Source: Parvularcula sp. BBD 1991-13 (GTDB lineage Bacteria; Pseudomonadota; Alphaproteobacteria; Caulobacterales; Parvularculaceae). Taken from it: a stretch of DNA of 64,000 nucleotides. The notes under the pieces were generated by a model. That model had not been told where the DNA came from. It saw nothing but the letters and a program-made list of their open reading frames with translations, and made no database searches. The DNA lies in contig LYSZ01000001.1 in assembly GCA_001657385.1 (NCBI GenBank), positions 248,001 through 312,000 on the forward strand, given 5' to 3'. Each line of letters begins with the position of its first letter. Position 1 is the first letter of the stretch. Below are positions 9,535-18,361 of the stretch, piece by piece. The translations under genes and the position numbers were made by a program.

Positions 9535-10557
9535 ATGATGCGGGTTTTGCTGGCGTTGTCGATGATTGTCGCGGGGAGCGTCGCGGGCGGTTTCGCGCCG
9601 CAGGCGAGTGCGCAGGAAACGGTGGACATCCGGGAGTGGCGGGTTCCCTACGAACAGTCGCGCCCGCGCGATCCCTTCGCGGTCTCGGACAGCTCGGTCT
9701 GGTTCGTGGGGCAGCGCGCCGGCTATCTCGCCCATCTCGACGCGGACAGCGGCGAATTCAAAAAGGTCGCGCTGAAGGACGGCTCCGGGCCGCACAACCT
9801 GATCGTCGGCTCGGACGGCGTCGTCTGGTACGCCGGCAACCGCACCGCGCTGATCGGCCGGTACGATCCGCAGACGGAAGAGATCGAGGAAATCGCGATG
9901 CCCGACCCGGCGGCCCGCGACCCGCATACGCTGATTTTCGACGAGGGCGAGGAGAATATCTGGTTCACCGTCCAGGGCGGCAACTTCATGGGGCGCATGA
10001 ACATCGACAGCCGCAAGGTCGACCTGATCCCGTCCAGGACCGAGCGCTCGCGCCCCTACGGCATCAAGCTGGCGCCGGACGGCGCGGTCTGGGTTTCGCT
10101 GTTCGGGACGAACAAGCTGGCCCGCATCGACCCGGAAACGCTCGACCTGACCGAGATTGTCCTGCCGCGCGAGGAAACCCGCCCGCGCCGGCTGGAGGTG
10201 ACGAGCGACGGGCGCGTCTGGTACGTGGACTACGCCATGGGCCGGCTCGGCGTTTACGATCCGCAGACGGAAGAAATCGAGGAATGGCCGATGCCGCAAG
10301 GGGAGGGCGCGCGCCCCTATGGCGTCGCGGGCGACAGCGCCGACCGGATCTGGATGGTCGCCACCGGCGTCGAGCCGAATGTCTTCGTCGGCTTCGACAC
10401 CGGGGCGGAAAGCTTTTTCAGCGCCACTGAGGTTCCCTCTGGCGGCGGCACGATCCGTCATATGCATTATCACGAGCCTTCCGGCGCGATCTGGTTCGGA
10501 ACGGACACGAATTACGTCGGCCGCGCGGTGGTCGAACCGGCCGGCGGCGGCGAATAA
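9535..10557 (+). CDS. secreted Vgb-like beta-propeller protein
   Basis: The 340-residue protein begins with a signal peptide ending near ASAQE (about residue 24). It then consists of repeated blades with a DG.VWY / D.IWFT pattern, for example DGVVWYAGN, DGAVWVSLFG and DGRVWYVDY, as in the virginiamycin B lyase and SMP-30-like propeller families. Vgb enzymes linearise streptogramins, but many family members are uncharacterised periplasmic proteins, so lyase activity should not be assumed. A second ATG at 9538 fits the GGAGGG ribosome site (9528-9533) equally well. The stop overlaps the ATG of the next gene (TAATG), so the two are translationally coupled. Confidence 0.75.
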   Translation: MMRVLLALSMIVAGSVAGGFAPQASAQETVDIREWRVPYEQSRPRDPFAVSDSSVWFVGQRAGYLAHLDADSGEFKKVALKDGSGPHNLIVGSDGVVWYAGNRTALIGRYDPQTEEIEEIAMPDPAARDPHTLIFDEGEENIWFTVQGGNFMGRMNIDSRKVDLIPSRTERSRPYGIKLAPDGAVWVSLFGTNKLARIDPETLDLTEIVLPREETRPRRLEVTSDGRVWYVDYAMGRLGVYDPQTEEIEEWPMPQGEGARPYGVAGDSADRIWMVATGVEPNVFVGFDTGAESFFSATEVPSGGGTIRHMHYHEPSGAIWFGTDTNYVGRAVVEPAGGGE

Positions 10558-11087
10558 TGCGGGCGCGTCCCGCCGGCGTCCTTGCGCTGCACCTCGCGGC
10601 GGCGGTCTCGCTGACGCCGGGCGCTCTCGCCAATCCCGACGGCGCGCCGTGGGGAAGCGCGGCCCCCGGCGGCCCGCAGGCATGCGCCGACTGCCACTTC
10701 GATCACGAGCCGGCGGCGGCCTCGGCGGCGGTTTCGCTGCGCGGATTACCCGACCGCCTGGAGCCCGGGAAGGTCTACGATCTTGTTCTCGCCTTCGCCG
10801 GCGCCGCGCCCGCGGTCGGCTTCCAGGCCGCGGCGAAATCCGGCGCTGCGCCCGCCGGCGCCTTCGCCGCGTCGGATGACGGCGTCGAGACAAAGGGCGC
10901 GGAAATCCGCTCCGCGTCCCCCGTCGAGGCGCAGGAGGGCGGGGCGGTCTGGGCGATGCGCTGGCGCGCGCCGGACGAACCCGGCGGCGCGGTTGACTTC
11001 TACCTCGCCGTGAACGCCGGCAATGACGACCGCTCGCCCTTCGGCGACCAGATCCATTTGCGGTCTTTCCGCGTTTCGTCACCATAG
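10557..11087 (+). CDS. secreted CxxCH protein with beta-rich domain
   Basis: The 176-residue product has an N-terminal signal peptide (about 1-26, ending ALA-NP), then a single CADCH motif (Cys43, Cys46, His47), the classical covalent haem c attachment site. A beta-rich region from about residue 58 follows. The spacing of LEPGKVYDLVLAF and WRAPDEPGGAVDFYLAVNAGN resembles reelin/choice-of-anchor type domains found fused to cytochrome motifs. Only one Met follows the CxxCH (in WAMRW), so a distal ligand is possible but unproven. It overlaps the propeller gene by one base and probably works with it in the periplasm. Confidence 0.6.
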   Translation: MRARPAGVLALHLAAAVSLTPGALANPDGAPWGSAAPGGPQACADCHFDHEPAAASAAVSLRGLPDRLEPGKVYDLVLAFAGAAPAVGFQAAAKSGAAPAGAFAASDDGVETKGAEIRSASPVEAQEGGAVWAMRWRAPDEPGGAVDFYLAVNAGNDDRSPFGDQIHLRSFRVSSP

Positions 11088-11132
11088 GCGCCGCCGCGGC
11101 GGGCGGCGCGGGCAACATCAGAAAGGCGCGAC

Positions 11133-11528
11133 ATGACGGCGACCAATCCTGCAATTGTTCCTTATTTCGGCTATCGCGACGCCAAGGCGGCGATGGCTTT
11201 CCTCGAAAAGGCCTTCGGCTTCGAGCCGGTCCAGTCGTTCGACGGCGAGGACGGCGTTCTCGTCCATGGCGAGATGCGATACGGCGAGGGCGTGATCATG
11301 CTGGGCTCGGTCGGCGCGGCGCCGACAACGGGCAGTCCCGGCGTTTACGTGGTCGTCAAGGAGGTGGACGCCCATTACGAGCGGGCGAAAGCCGCCGGCG
11401 CGGAGATCGTCTATCCGCCTGAAGACACCGAATTCGGCACGCGGCGGTATCGCGCCCGCGATCCGGAAGGCCATGAATGGAGTTTCGGCACGTACCAGCC
11501 GAGCCCCGAACCGCCCGCCTGGGCCTGA
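11133..11528 (+). CDS. VOC family (glyoxalase/bleomycin-resistance fold) protein
   Basis: 131 residues forming two beta-alpha-beta-beta-beta modules typical of the vicinal oxygen chelate superfamily. The N-terminal module has YRDAKAAMAFLEKAFGFE (about 14-31) and the C-terminal one has VDAHYERAKAAGAEIV and the closing RDPEGHEWSFGTY. The last motif is characteristic of PhnB-like or glyoxalase-like members, many of unknown substrate. It starts at ATG 11133 after a GC-rich leader and is followed by an interspersed repeat and a convergent MBL hydrolase gene. Confidence 0.75.
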   Translation: MTATNPAIVPYFGYRDAKAAMAFLEKAFGFEPVQSFDGEDGVLVHGEMRYGEGVIMLGSVGAAPTTGSPGVYVVVKEVDAHYERAKAAGAEIVYPPEDTEFGTRRYRARDPEGHEWSFGTYQPSPEPPAWA

Positions 11529-11540
11529 GAACGCTCCGGC

Positions 11541-11650
11541 GCCAATTGCGTTCAACAGGATACGCCATATCAGCGCTGGTCGCCATTGGCGCTGGATTCT
11601 CAAGCGGAGCGGGCCCGCGCGCCGCAACACCGGCGATCGGCTTTTGCCGC
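11541..11650. repeat. interspersed repeat, copy A
   Basis: About 110 bases closely similar to 16099-16206. Shared blocks include GCCAATTGCG, TGGATTCT-AAGCGG and GATCGGCTTTTGC, with a 2-base length difference in a diverged centre. GCCAAT near the left end and ATTGGC about 44 bases later form a conserved inverted pair. Like copy B it lies between two convergently transcribed genes. Confidence 0.75.
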
Positions 11651-11658
11651 CAAAGACC

Positions 11659-12387
11659 CTAACGCCAGCGCTTTGCGGTTTTCTGCGCCGCCGGGTCGGC
11701 GGGCGTCGTTGGCGCCCCGCCGTAGCCGGTAATGCTGTCGGCGACGAACTGGTTGGTCTGGCGCTCCCGCCCGAAGGTGGACGCCGGGCCGTGACCGGGC
11801 ACGAACTGCATGTCCTCGCCCAGGGGCCACAGCTTGCCGGTGATGGACTCGATCAGCGTCCGGTGATCGCCGCGCGGGAAATCCGTTCGGCCGATGGAGC
11901 CCGCGAACAGGACGTCGCCGACAAAGGCGACGCGCGCGCCCTCATGATAGATCACGACGTGCCCCGGCGTATGGCCGGGCGTGTAAACGACGCGAAACTC
12001 GATACCGTCGAGATTCAGGACATCCCCGTCCTTCAGCCACCGGTCCGGCCGGCAGTTCTCGCCCATGCCCGGATGGCCGTACTGGGCCCAGTGGTTCGCG
12101 ATTTCGTCGAGCCAGAACGTATCCTCCTGGTGCGGACCGATAATCGGCGCGCCGGTTTCGCGCTTCACCGCTTCCGCGCCGCCGGCGTGGTCGAGATGGC
12201 CATGGGTGAGCCAGATCTGCTCGATGGCCGCGTCGAACGCCCTGGCCGCGTCGAGGATCTTCTCCGGCTCGCCGCCGGGATCGACGACCGCCGCCTTGCC
12301 CGACGGGGCGCGGACGATGGAGCAGTTCTGCTGGAACGGCGTGACGGGCACGACGCGGATTTGGAACGGCGGATCTTGCTGGGTCAT
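11659..12387 (-). CDS. MBL-fold metallo-hydrolase, glyoxalase II-like
   Basis: The 242-residue enzyme has the full metallo-beta-lactamase zinc motif THGHLDHAGG (about residue 62), further metal ligands in TPGHTPGHV (about 133) and the late PGHGP (about 195). The layout (VTPFQQNCSIV start, GEPEKIL, ...) matches YcbL-like/GloB-like hydrolases that cleave S-lactoylglutathione or related thioesters; persulfide dioxygenase is an alternative. ATG 12387 is chosen over an upstream TTG. It is convergent with the VOC gene, another glyoxalase-superfamily member, but a joint pathway is only a guess. Confidence 0.8.
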   Translation of the reverse strand: MTQQDPPFQIRVVPVTPFQQNCSIVRAPSGKAAVVDPGGEPEKILDAARAFDAAIEQIWLTHGHLDHAGGAEAVKRETGAPIIGPHQEDTFWLDEIANHWAQYGHPGMGENCRPDRWLKDGDVLNLDGIEFRVVYTPGHTPGHVVIYHEGARVAFVGDVLFAGSIGRTDFPRGDHRTLIESITGKLWPLGEDMQFVPGHGPASTFGRERQTNQFVADSITGYGGAPTTPADPAAQKTAKRWR

Positions 12388-12556
12388 ATCCAATCTTTAA
12401 CCCCCTTGCGATCCTATTGAAAGACCGAGTTTATAGGGGGCGAGCCTATCAAAACACGGAGTGCGCGCGATCCGCGCACAACACCGTGAATCGGCGTGAT
12501 TGGCATGCGCCCTGGCGCTTTCCCAGATCGGGAAATGTGAACAGACGGAGAGAGAC

Positions 12557-13126
12557 ATGACGAACAACCAGGCTAGATCGAGGCCCGCCGCCGCCCTGAC
12601 CGCCGCCTTGGCCGCAACGCTGGCCGCGGTCGCGCCGGTCCAGGCGCAGACCCCGCTTGAAATCGAATATGAAGAAACCCAGCAGCGTTTGAACGCGGAG
12701 ATCGTCAAGGCGGCGGGCGCTGTCGCGGCCACGGCGCTGCCGGATGCGGCGTTCTTCAACCCTCTGCGCATCAGCGTCGACATTCCCGCCGCGGCGGGCG
12801 CCGGCGCGCCGCTCGAAATCAAGGCCGCGCCGCGGGACAATGATCGCGGCGCCGGGGCCGAAAGCGGCGCCCTCGCCGGGCAGGAAGCCCCGTTCCTTCC
12901 CAATGAAGCGCGCACCCAGACCCTTGCGATGGGCGTCCTGCAGACGGATAATCCGCTGCACTGGGCCTTTCACGGCGACCGCCTCTACCTGACGCCGACG
13001 CCGAAAGACCCGATGTCGCTGCGCGAAAAACGCACCCAGTCCCAGAGCGCCGACGCGCGCTATCTGTCACAGGCGGACGCCTTTCGGCAGAACATCAATT
13101 TCAGCGCCGTGCGGGCGGAACGCTAG
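12557..13126 (+). CDS. exported protein of unknown function
   Basis: The 189-residue product starts at ATG 12557 behind GGAGAGAG. It has a clear signal peptide: basic N-terminus, Ala/Leu-rich core and an AQA cleavage motif near residue 31. The mature part is Ala-rich with an early helical stretch (EYEETQQRLNAEIVKAAGAVAATA). It then has a Pro/Ala-rich linker and a C-terminal region with LHWAFHGDRLYLTPTPKDPMSLREK. I recognise no family. It is divergent from the MBL hydrolase gene and convergent with the AraC regulator. Confidence 0.6.
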   Translation: MTNNQARSRPAAALTAALAATLAAVAPVQAQTPLEIEYEETQQRLNAEIVKAAGAVAATALPDAAFFNPLRISVDIPAAAGAGAPLEIKAAPRDNDRGAGAESGALAGQEAPFLPNEARTQTLAMGVLQTDNPLHWAFHGDRLYLTPTPKDPMSLREKRTQSQSADARYLSQADAFRQNINFSAVRAER

Positions 13127-13162
13127 GGCGCGCCCGCGCGGGCGGCGTTTCGGCTCAATGCG

Positions 13163-14101
13163 TCAGGCCTGGTTCCGGATCGCGCTCGGCGGCGCGCCGA
13201 AAATGTCGCGGAAGCTGGTGGCGAGATGGGACGGGCTGGAAAACCCGCACCGCCATGCGATCTCGGATATGCTCGCATCGCTGTGCAGCAGAAAATCCTT
13301 TGCCCGCTCGCATCGGCGCTGTTGCACGTAGCGCCAGACGCTGAGGCCCGTCGCTTTCTTGAAACAGCGCGAGAATTGCGCCGGGGAAAGACAGGCGATG
13401 CCCGCCAGACTGCCCACCGAAAGCGGCTCGTTGATGTACGCCTCGATATAATCGATCGCGCGGGCGATCCGGTAATCCTTGCGCGAGCCGTCGCTGCGCG
13501 GATGTCCGTCGACCGGCGCCAGCGTCTTGCCGACAAGAGCGGCGAAGAGCTGGAGCAGGATCGAATCGAACAGCAGGCTGCCCGCGCCCGAGCGATCCGC
13601 CGTCGACAGGCGCAGCCGCCGCATCAGCGCATAGGCTTCCGGGTTTTCCGTCATGCGGCCGACAAGCGGATCGAACGCGGCGTCGGTCAGGCCGTACTGA
13701 TCCAGCGCGTCTTGCAGCCGGTCGCCGGGGATGGCGAGAAAAAGTCCCGTATGCGGATAATCAATCACATAGCGAATGCTGGTGTTCAGCGGCGCGATGG
13801 TGATCCTGCCGGGGCCGGCCTGGGAGCGCGACAGCCCGTCGCCGGCGTCAAGGCCGATCGCGCCAACCTCGGTGCACGAACATTGAATGATCAGTTCGCC
13901 GAAGGGCGGGTCGACCATGTCGATGGCGCTCTGCTCGGCCTCGACAATGTGGGCGCCGTATGTCCCGCCGTCCATGTGGATCTGCGGAAACGCGCCGTAG
14001 GCCGAATTCCGGTAAAAATCGGCGTAACTGTCGTATTCGCGCATATCCGCCGTCATCATATCCGCCGTCATCATATCCGCGGTCGTCGTGTCCGCCGTCA
14101 T
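13163..14101 (-). CDS. AraC-family transcriptional regulator
   Basis: The product has about 312 residues from ATG 14101, with an effector/cupin-like N-terminal region (about 30-190) and a C-terminal double helix-turn-helix (about 210-308). The second recognition region shows the family hallmark ISEIAWRCGFSSPSHLATSFRDIFGAPPSAIR. The upstream region is open to a TTG at 14140, but the ATG is preferred. The first residues are encoded by a 15-bp tandem repeat giving TADMMTADMM, so the true start may be any of several ATGs. The target genes are unknown; it may be autoregulatory or act on the exported protein gene beside it. Confidence 0.85.
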   Translation of the reverse strand: MTADTTTADMMTADMMTADMREYDSYADFYRNSAYGAFPQIHMDGGTYGAHIVEAEQSAIDMVDPPFGELIIQCSCTEVGAIGLDAGDGLSRSQAGPGRITIAPLNTSIRYVIDYPHTGLFLAIPGDRLQDALDQYGLTDAAFDPLVGRMTENPEAYALMRRLRLSTADRSGAGSLLFDSILLQLFAALVGKTLAPVDGHPRSDGSRKDYRIARAIDYIEAYINEPLSVGSLAGIACLSPAQFSRCFKKATGLSVWRYVQQRRCERAKDFLLHSDASISEIAWRCGFSSPSHLATSFRDIFGAPPSAIRNQA

Positions 14102-14102
14102 G
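14043..14102. repeat. 15-bp tandem repeat, four copies
   Basis: Four consecutive 15-base units on the theme ATATCCGCCGTCATC: 14043, 14058, 14073 and 14088. The first two are identical; the third and fourth carry two or three changes. The array encodes the repeated TADMM start of the AraC protein, so changes in copy number would keep frame but vary the N-terminus and its start codons. Confidence 0.8.
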
Positions 14103-14196
14103 GGATCTGAATTATCACGCCTTGCGGTTTGTTGAATCAAGCAACAGTCTAGGAAAGATTACAAGCGCTTGCAACGCTGTTTCCCCGCGCGGTCCC

Positions 14197-14237
14197 GCGC
14201 TTCGGGCGGCGTTGCGCGTTGACGCCGCCCGAAGCGC
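14197..14237 (-). terminator. strong hairpin downstream of carA
   Basis: GCGCTTCGGGCGGCG (14197-14211) and its exact complement (14223-14237) form a 15-bp GC-rich stem with an 11-base loop just after the carA stop on the minus strand. There is no T-run, so it may act as a processing or stability hairpin rather than a classical intrinsic terminator. Confidence 0.45.
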
Positions 14238-14241
14238 GTCT

Positions 14242-15414
14242 TCAGGCCGCCGCTTTCAGGCCGTCCACGAACCGCTTGAAGATGTAAAAGCTGTCCTGCG
14301 GGCCGGGGGACGCTTCCGGGTGGTGCTGCACGGAAAAGGCCGGCGCGTCCTTCAGCCGGAGGCCGGAATTGGTGCCGTCGAAGAGCGAGACATGGGTCTG
14401 CTCCATGCTGTCCGGCAGGCTTTGCGCGTCGACGGTGAAGCCGTGATTCATCGAGACGATCTCGACCTTTCCGGTGGCGAGATCCTTGACCGGATGATTG
14501 GCCCCGTGATGGCCCTGGGCCATTTTCACGGTTTTCGCGCCGGCGGCGAGCGCCATGAGCTGATGGCCGAGACAAATGCCGAACAGCGGCACCTTCGCCT
14601 CGATCAGCTTGCGGATCACCGGGGCGGCGTATTCCGCCGTCGCCGCCGGATCGCCAGGTCCGTTCGACAGAACGACCCCGTCGGGCCTGTGCGCCATGAC
14701 GTCCTCGAAACCGGCGGTCGCCGCGACCACGGTCACGCGGCAGCCCTCGCTTGCGAGACGGCGCAGGATGTTGCGTTTGACGCCGTAGTCGATCACCACC
14801 ACATGCGGGCCCTCGCCGTCGGCGGCGTCGTAGCCGCCGGGCCATTCCCACCCAGTTTCGCTGTGGCGGTAGGTCTGGAGGGTCGACACGTCCCGCGCGA
14901 GGTCGACCCCTTCCAGGCCGCGCCAGCTCTGGGCGCGCTCCAGCATTTCGATGATGTCGAACCGTCCGCTCGGGCTGTGGGCGATGACGCCGTGCGGCAT
15001 GCCGTTCTCGCGGATCCGCGCGGTCAACGCGCGGGTGTCGACGCCGGCGATCCCGATGATGCCGCGCCGGCGCATCCAGGCGGACAGGTCGAGCCGGGCG
15101 CGGTAGTTCGACGGGCTGGTGACGTCGGCCCGCAGCACCGCGCCGCGCGCCGCGGTCGCCGCCGCCGGCGAGGCGTCCTCAAGATCGTCGCTGTTGGCGC
15201 CGACATTGCCGATATGCGGAAAGGTGAAGGTGATGATCTGCGCCGCGTAGGACGGGTCCGTGAGGATTTCCTGATACCCGGTCAGCGCGGTGTTGAAGCA
15301 GATCTCGCCGACCGCCTCGCCCACGGCGCCGAGGCCGGCGCCGTAAACCACTGTTCCATCGGCGATAACCAGCGCCGCTGTCGGCGTCTCGCGCGTTGCT
15401 TGACTAATTTTCAT
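14242..15414 (-). CDS. carA: carbamoyl-phosphate synthase small subunit
   Basis: Glutamine amidotransferase subunit that hydrolyses glutamine and passes ammonia to CarB. The 390-residue product has the N-terminal CPSase_sm domain (about 10-145) and a C-terminal class I glutaminase. The nucleophile Cys is in FGICLGHQL (about residue 270) and the His-Glu pair in QHHPEASPG (about 354). ATG 15414 is chosen; a TTG three bases earlier is also in frame. It is divergent from yqeY over a 221-base gap and about 6 kb from carB, so the two subunits are not in one operon. Confidence 0.96.
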   Translation of the reverse strand: MKISQATRETPTAALVIADGTVVYGAGLGAVGEAVGEICFNTALTGYQEILTDPSYAAQIITFTFPHIGNVGANSDDLEDASPAAATAARGAVLRADVTSPSNYRARLDLSAWMRRRGIIGIAGVDTRALTARIRENGMPHGVIAHSPSGRFDIIEMLERAQSWRGLEGVDLARDVSTLQTYRHSETGWEWPGGYDAADGEGPHVVVIDYGVKRNILRRLASEGCRVTVVAATAGFEDVMAHRPDGVVLSNGPGDPAATAEYAAPVIRKLIEAKVPLFGICLGHQLMALAAGAKTVKMAQGHHGANHPVKDLATGKVEIVSMNHGFTVDAQSLPDSMEQTHVSLFDGTNSGLRLKDAPAFSVQHHPEASPGPQDSFYIFKRFVDGLKAAA

Positions 15415-15638
15415 CAATGAATATCTCTTCCGGGCTTTACGGGATGCGCATGGAGCGTCGCCGCACCGGATCGCGGCGCATCTCCCGCGCTCAAATTGAC
15501 CGGACGTTAGGCGAAGGCGATTCAGGGGTCAATAACGGACAAGCGATAAATTACCCCGTTAAAACAGATGGTTAGAAAAGGCGAGGGTTTTTCCCGGACC
15601 TTGCGGGCGATCGGGCGCGGAGCCCTTAGGAGAATCAG

Positions 15639-16097
15639 ATGCTCAGAGAGCAAATCGACGCGGCGTTGAAGACGGCGATGAAGGCCAAGGACGACAAGGT
15701 GCGCGTGGCGACGCTGCGCCTCATCAATGCGGCGATCAAGGATCGCGACATCGCCGCGCGGGCCGAAGACCGCTGCGAGGGCGCGACCGAGGAAGAGATC
15801 CTCCAGATCCTCGCGAAAATGGTCAAGCAGCGCGAGGAAAGCGCCGACGCCTACGAAAAAGGATGCCGCCCGGAACTGGCCGAGCAGGAGCGCGCGGAGA
15901 TCGAGGTGATCCGCGATTTCATGCCGCGCCAGTTGTCCGACGACGAAATCAGGTCCGCGGTCAGCGACGTGATCGAGGAATACGAAGCTTCCGGCCTGAA
16001 GGACATGGGCAAGTGCATGGGCGCCCTGAAGGAGCGCTATAACGGCGCGATGGATTTCGGCCGCGCCGGCAAGTTCATGAAGGACAGCCTGAGCTAG
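15639..16097 (+). CDS. yqeY: GatB/YqeY domain-containing protein
   Basis: The 152-residue all-helical protein matches the stand-alone YqeY family (DUF1028-like GatB tail). It starts with LREQIDAALKTAMKAKDDKVRVATLRLINAAIKDRDI, then has the acidic-basic middle EEEILQILAKMVKQREES and the closing DFGRAGKFMKDSL. The domain occurs at the C-terminus of the tRNA amidotransferase subunit GatB, but the role of the free protein is unsettled. yqeY often sits next to dnaG and rpoD. Here it is close to them but separated by the oppositely oriented typA. Confidence 0.9.
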   Translation: MLREQIDAALKTAMKAKDDKVRVATLRLINAAIKDRDIAARAEDRCEGATEEEILQILAKMVKQREESADAYEKGCRPELAEQERAEIEVIRDFMPRQLSDDEIRSAVSDVIEEYEASGLKDMGKCMGALKERYNGAMDFGRAGKFMKDSLS

Positions 16098-16098
16098 A

Positions 16099-16206
16099 GC
16101 CAATTGCGCTCAACGCGGTTCACGATTGGCCCTGGTTAGGATTGGCTTTGGATTCTTAAGCGGCGCGCGCCCGCGAACCGCAAACCCGGTGATCGGCTTT
16201 TGCGGC
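16099..16206. repeat. interspersed repeat, copy B
   Basis: 108 bases homologous to 11541-11650 in the same orientation, starting GCCAATTGCG and ending GATCGGCTTTTGC-GGC. It begins directly after the yqeY stop and lies between yqeY and the convergent typA. The conserved GCCAAT/ATTGGC inverted pair is present, with an extra ATTGGC in the centre. Confidence 0.75.
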
Positions 16207-16250
16207 GACGCGCTTCAGCGCCCGCGCGGCGCTGGTCCCGACCGGTTCGC

Positions 16251-18119
16251 TCAGGCGGTCGCCGCCTTGGCGCGCTTCTTTCTCAGATGCGGCTTCAGCG
16301 CAATCTTCCGTAAGCGAATGGTCTTCGGCGTCACCTCGACCAGTTCGTCCTCGTCGATATAGGAGATCGCCTGCTCCAGGGTGAGCTTCTTCGGCGGCGT
16401 CAGGCGCACCGCGTCGTCCTTGCCGGCGGCGCGGATATTGGTGAGTTGCTTGGCCTTCAACGGGTTCACGTCGAGGTCGTCGGACTTCGCATTCTCGCCG
16501 ACAATCATGCCTTCATAGACCTGGTCGCCGGGCGAGATGAACATCACGCCGCGCTCTTCCAGGTTCCAGATCGCGTAGGGCACCGCCGCGCCGTCCCCGT
16601 TGGAGATGAGAACCCCGTTGCGCCGTCCCTCGATCGGGCCCTTGTGGGGCTGGTGCTCCAGATACGACCGGTTCATGACGCCGGTGCCGCGCGTGTCGGT
16701 GAGAAACTCCCCGTGATAGCCGATCAGCGCGCGGGCGGGCGCGTGCATGGTGATGCGGGTCTTGCCGGCGCCGGCGGGTTTCATCTCCGCCAGTTCGGCC
16801 TTTTTCATAGAGAGTTTTTCGATCACGACGCCGGAATAATCGTCGTCGACGTCGATCACCACTTCCTCGATCGGTTCGAGCAGGGTTCCATTTTCGTCCG
16901 TGCGCGTTACGACCCGCGGGCGCGAAACCGCGAGTTCGAACCCCTCGCGGCGCATGTTCTCGATCAGCACGCCGAGCTGCAACTCGCCCCGGCCCGCCAC
17001 TTCGAAGGCGTCCTTGTTCGCGGTTTCCGTAACGGAGATCGCCACGTCGCCCTCGGCCTGGCGCAGCAGCCGCTCGCGGATCACGCGCGACTGCACTTTG
17101 TCTCCCTCGCGCCCGGCCAGCGGGGAGTCGTTCGCGGCGATGGTGACGGACAGCGTCGGCGGATCGATCGGCTGCGCGGGCAGGGCTTCGGCGACGGAAA
17201 GATCGCACAGGGTGTCGGCGACGGACGCCTGCGAATAGCCGGCGAGGGCGACGATGTCGCCGGGATAGGCCTCCTCGACCGGCTGGCGCTTGAGGCCGCG
17301 AAAGGCGAGCACCTTTGTCACCCGGACCTGTTCGATCGGCGCGCCGTCGCGGGACAGCGCCTTCATTGTCGCGCCGGGCCGCGCGACGCCCGAGACGATC
17401 CGTCCCGTGAGCAACCGGCCGAGATAGGGGTCGGCTTCCAGCGTCGTCGCCAGCATCCGGAAGGGCGCGGCGCGCGCGCCCTGTCCCTCGTCGAAATCCT
17501 CCAGCTTCGGCGCCGGCACGTGCTCGATGACGGTCTCGAACAGCGGCGTCAGGTTTTCGCGCGGATCGTCGAGATTGCGCGCGGCCCAGCCGTCGCGCCC
17601 GGCGGCGTAAAGGACCGGAAAGTCGAGCTGCTCGTCATTGGCGCCGAGGGCCGCGAAGAGATCGAACGCGGCGTCCAGCGCCGCGTCCGGCGCGGCGGAG
17701 GGACGGTCGACCTTGTTCAGCACCACGATGGGTTTCAGGCCCAGCGCCAGCGCCTTGGACAGAACGAACTTGGTCTGCGGCATCGGCCCTTCGGACGCGT
17801 CGATCAACAGGATGCACCCGTCCACCATGGAGAGGATGCGCTCCACCTCGCCGCCGAAATCCGCGTGCCCCGGCGTGTCGACGATGTTGAGGCGGATCGG
17901 CGTTTCGCCTTTCTCCCACAGGACGCTGGTGCACTTGGCGAGGATGGTGATGCCGCGCTCGCGCTCCAGGTCGTTGGAGTCCATCGCGCGCTCGGCCATG
18001 TCCGAGCCTTCGCGCACGGCGCCGGACTGGCGCAGCATCTCGTCGACGAGCGTCGTCTTGCCGTGGTCGACATGGGCGATGATGGCGATATTGCGGAGCG
18101 GGATATTGCGTTGCGTCAT
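16251..18119 (-). CDS. typA: translational GTPase TypA/BipA
   Basis: Ribosome-associated GTPase of the EF-G family implicated in 50S assembly and stress adaptation. The start at ATG 18119 ([23 protein letters not shown]) gives 622 residues, close to the family norm of about 605-610, with a basic tail. Motifs: G1 HVDHGKTT (16-23), switch [16 protein letters not shown], and G4 [11 protein letters not shown]-like beta-barrel and alpha-beta domains follow, and the C-terminus carries the BipA-specific RLRKIAL segment. It stands alone on the minus strand, convergent with yqeY and divergent from dnaG. Confidence 0.95.
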   Translation of the reverse strand: MTQRNIPLRNIAIIAHVDHGKTTLVDEMLRQSGAVREGSDMAERAMDSNDLERERGITILAKCTSVLWEKGETPIRLNIVDTPGHADFGGEVERILSMVDGCILLIDASEGPMPQTKFVLSKALALGLKPIVVLNKVDRPSAAPDAALDAAFDLFAALGANDEQLDFPVLYAAGRDGWAARNLDDPRENLTPLFETVIEHVPAPKLEDFDEGQGARAAPFRMLATTLEADPYLGRLLTGRIVSGVARPGATMKALSRDGAPIEQVRVTKVLAFRGLKRQPVEEAYPGDIVALAGYSQASVADTLCDLSVAEALPAQPIDPPTLSVTIAANDSPLAGREGDKVQSRVIRERLLRQAEGDVAISVTETANKDAFEVAGRGELQLGVLIENMRREGFELAVSRPRVVTRTDENGTLLEPIEEVVIDVDDDYSGVVIEKLSMKKAELAEMKPAGAGKTRITMHAPARALIGYHGEFLTDTRGTGVMNRSYLEHQPHKGPIEGRRNGVLISNGDGAAVPYAIWNLEERGVMFISPGDQVYEGMIVGENAKSDDLDVNPLKAKQLTNIRAAGKDDAVRLTPPKKLTLEQAISYIDEDELVEVTPKTIRLRKIALKPHLRKKRAKAATA

Positions 18120-18267
18120 GGCGCGCCCATTGCGGCTTTTTCCGCTGTTGCGCAAGAGGCGCGGGCGATCTTTCGGCGCTGGGGATAGATTTTTCTTTCG
18201 CCGCCGCCGCGATGGATCGATGCTGTCCTGTTATTCGGCCCCGTCAGGGGCGCGCCGGCGCGGCGTT

Positions 18268-18323
18268 GCCATCGCGGCATTGCCATCGCGGCATTGCCAT
18301 CGCGATATTGCCATCGCGCCCGG
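18268..18323. repeat. 14-bp tandem repeat, four copies
   Basis: Four head-to-tail 14-base units on the theme GCCATCGCGGCATT at 18268, 18282, 18296 and 18310, the last two slightly changed. The array lies in the typA-dnaG gap, ending 38 bases before the dnaG start. Confidence 0.75.
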
Positions 18324-18361
18324 CGTCGCTATGTACGGGCGTTTCCAGGTACGACAGGCCC

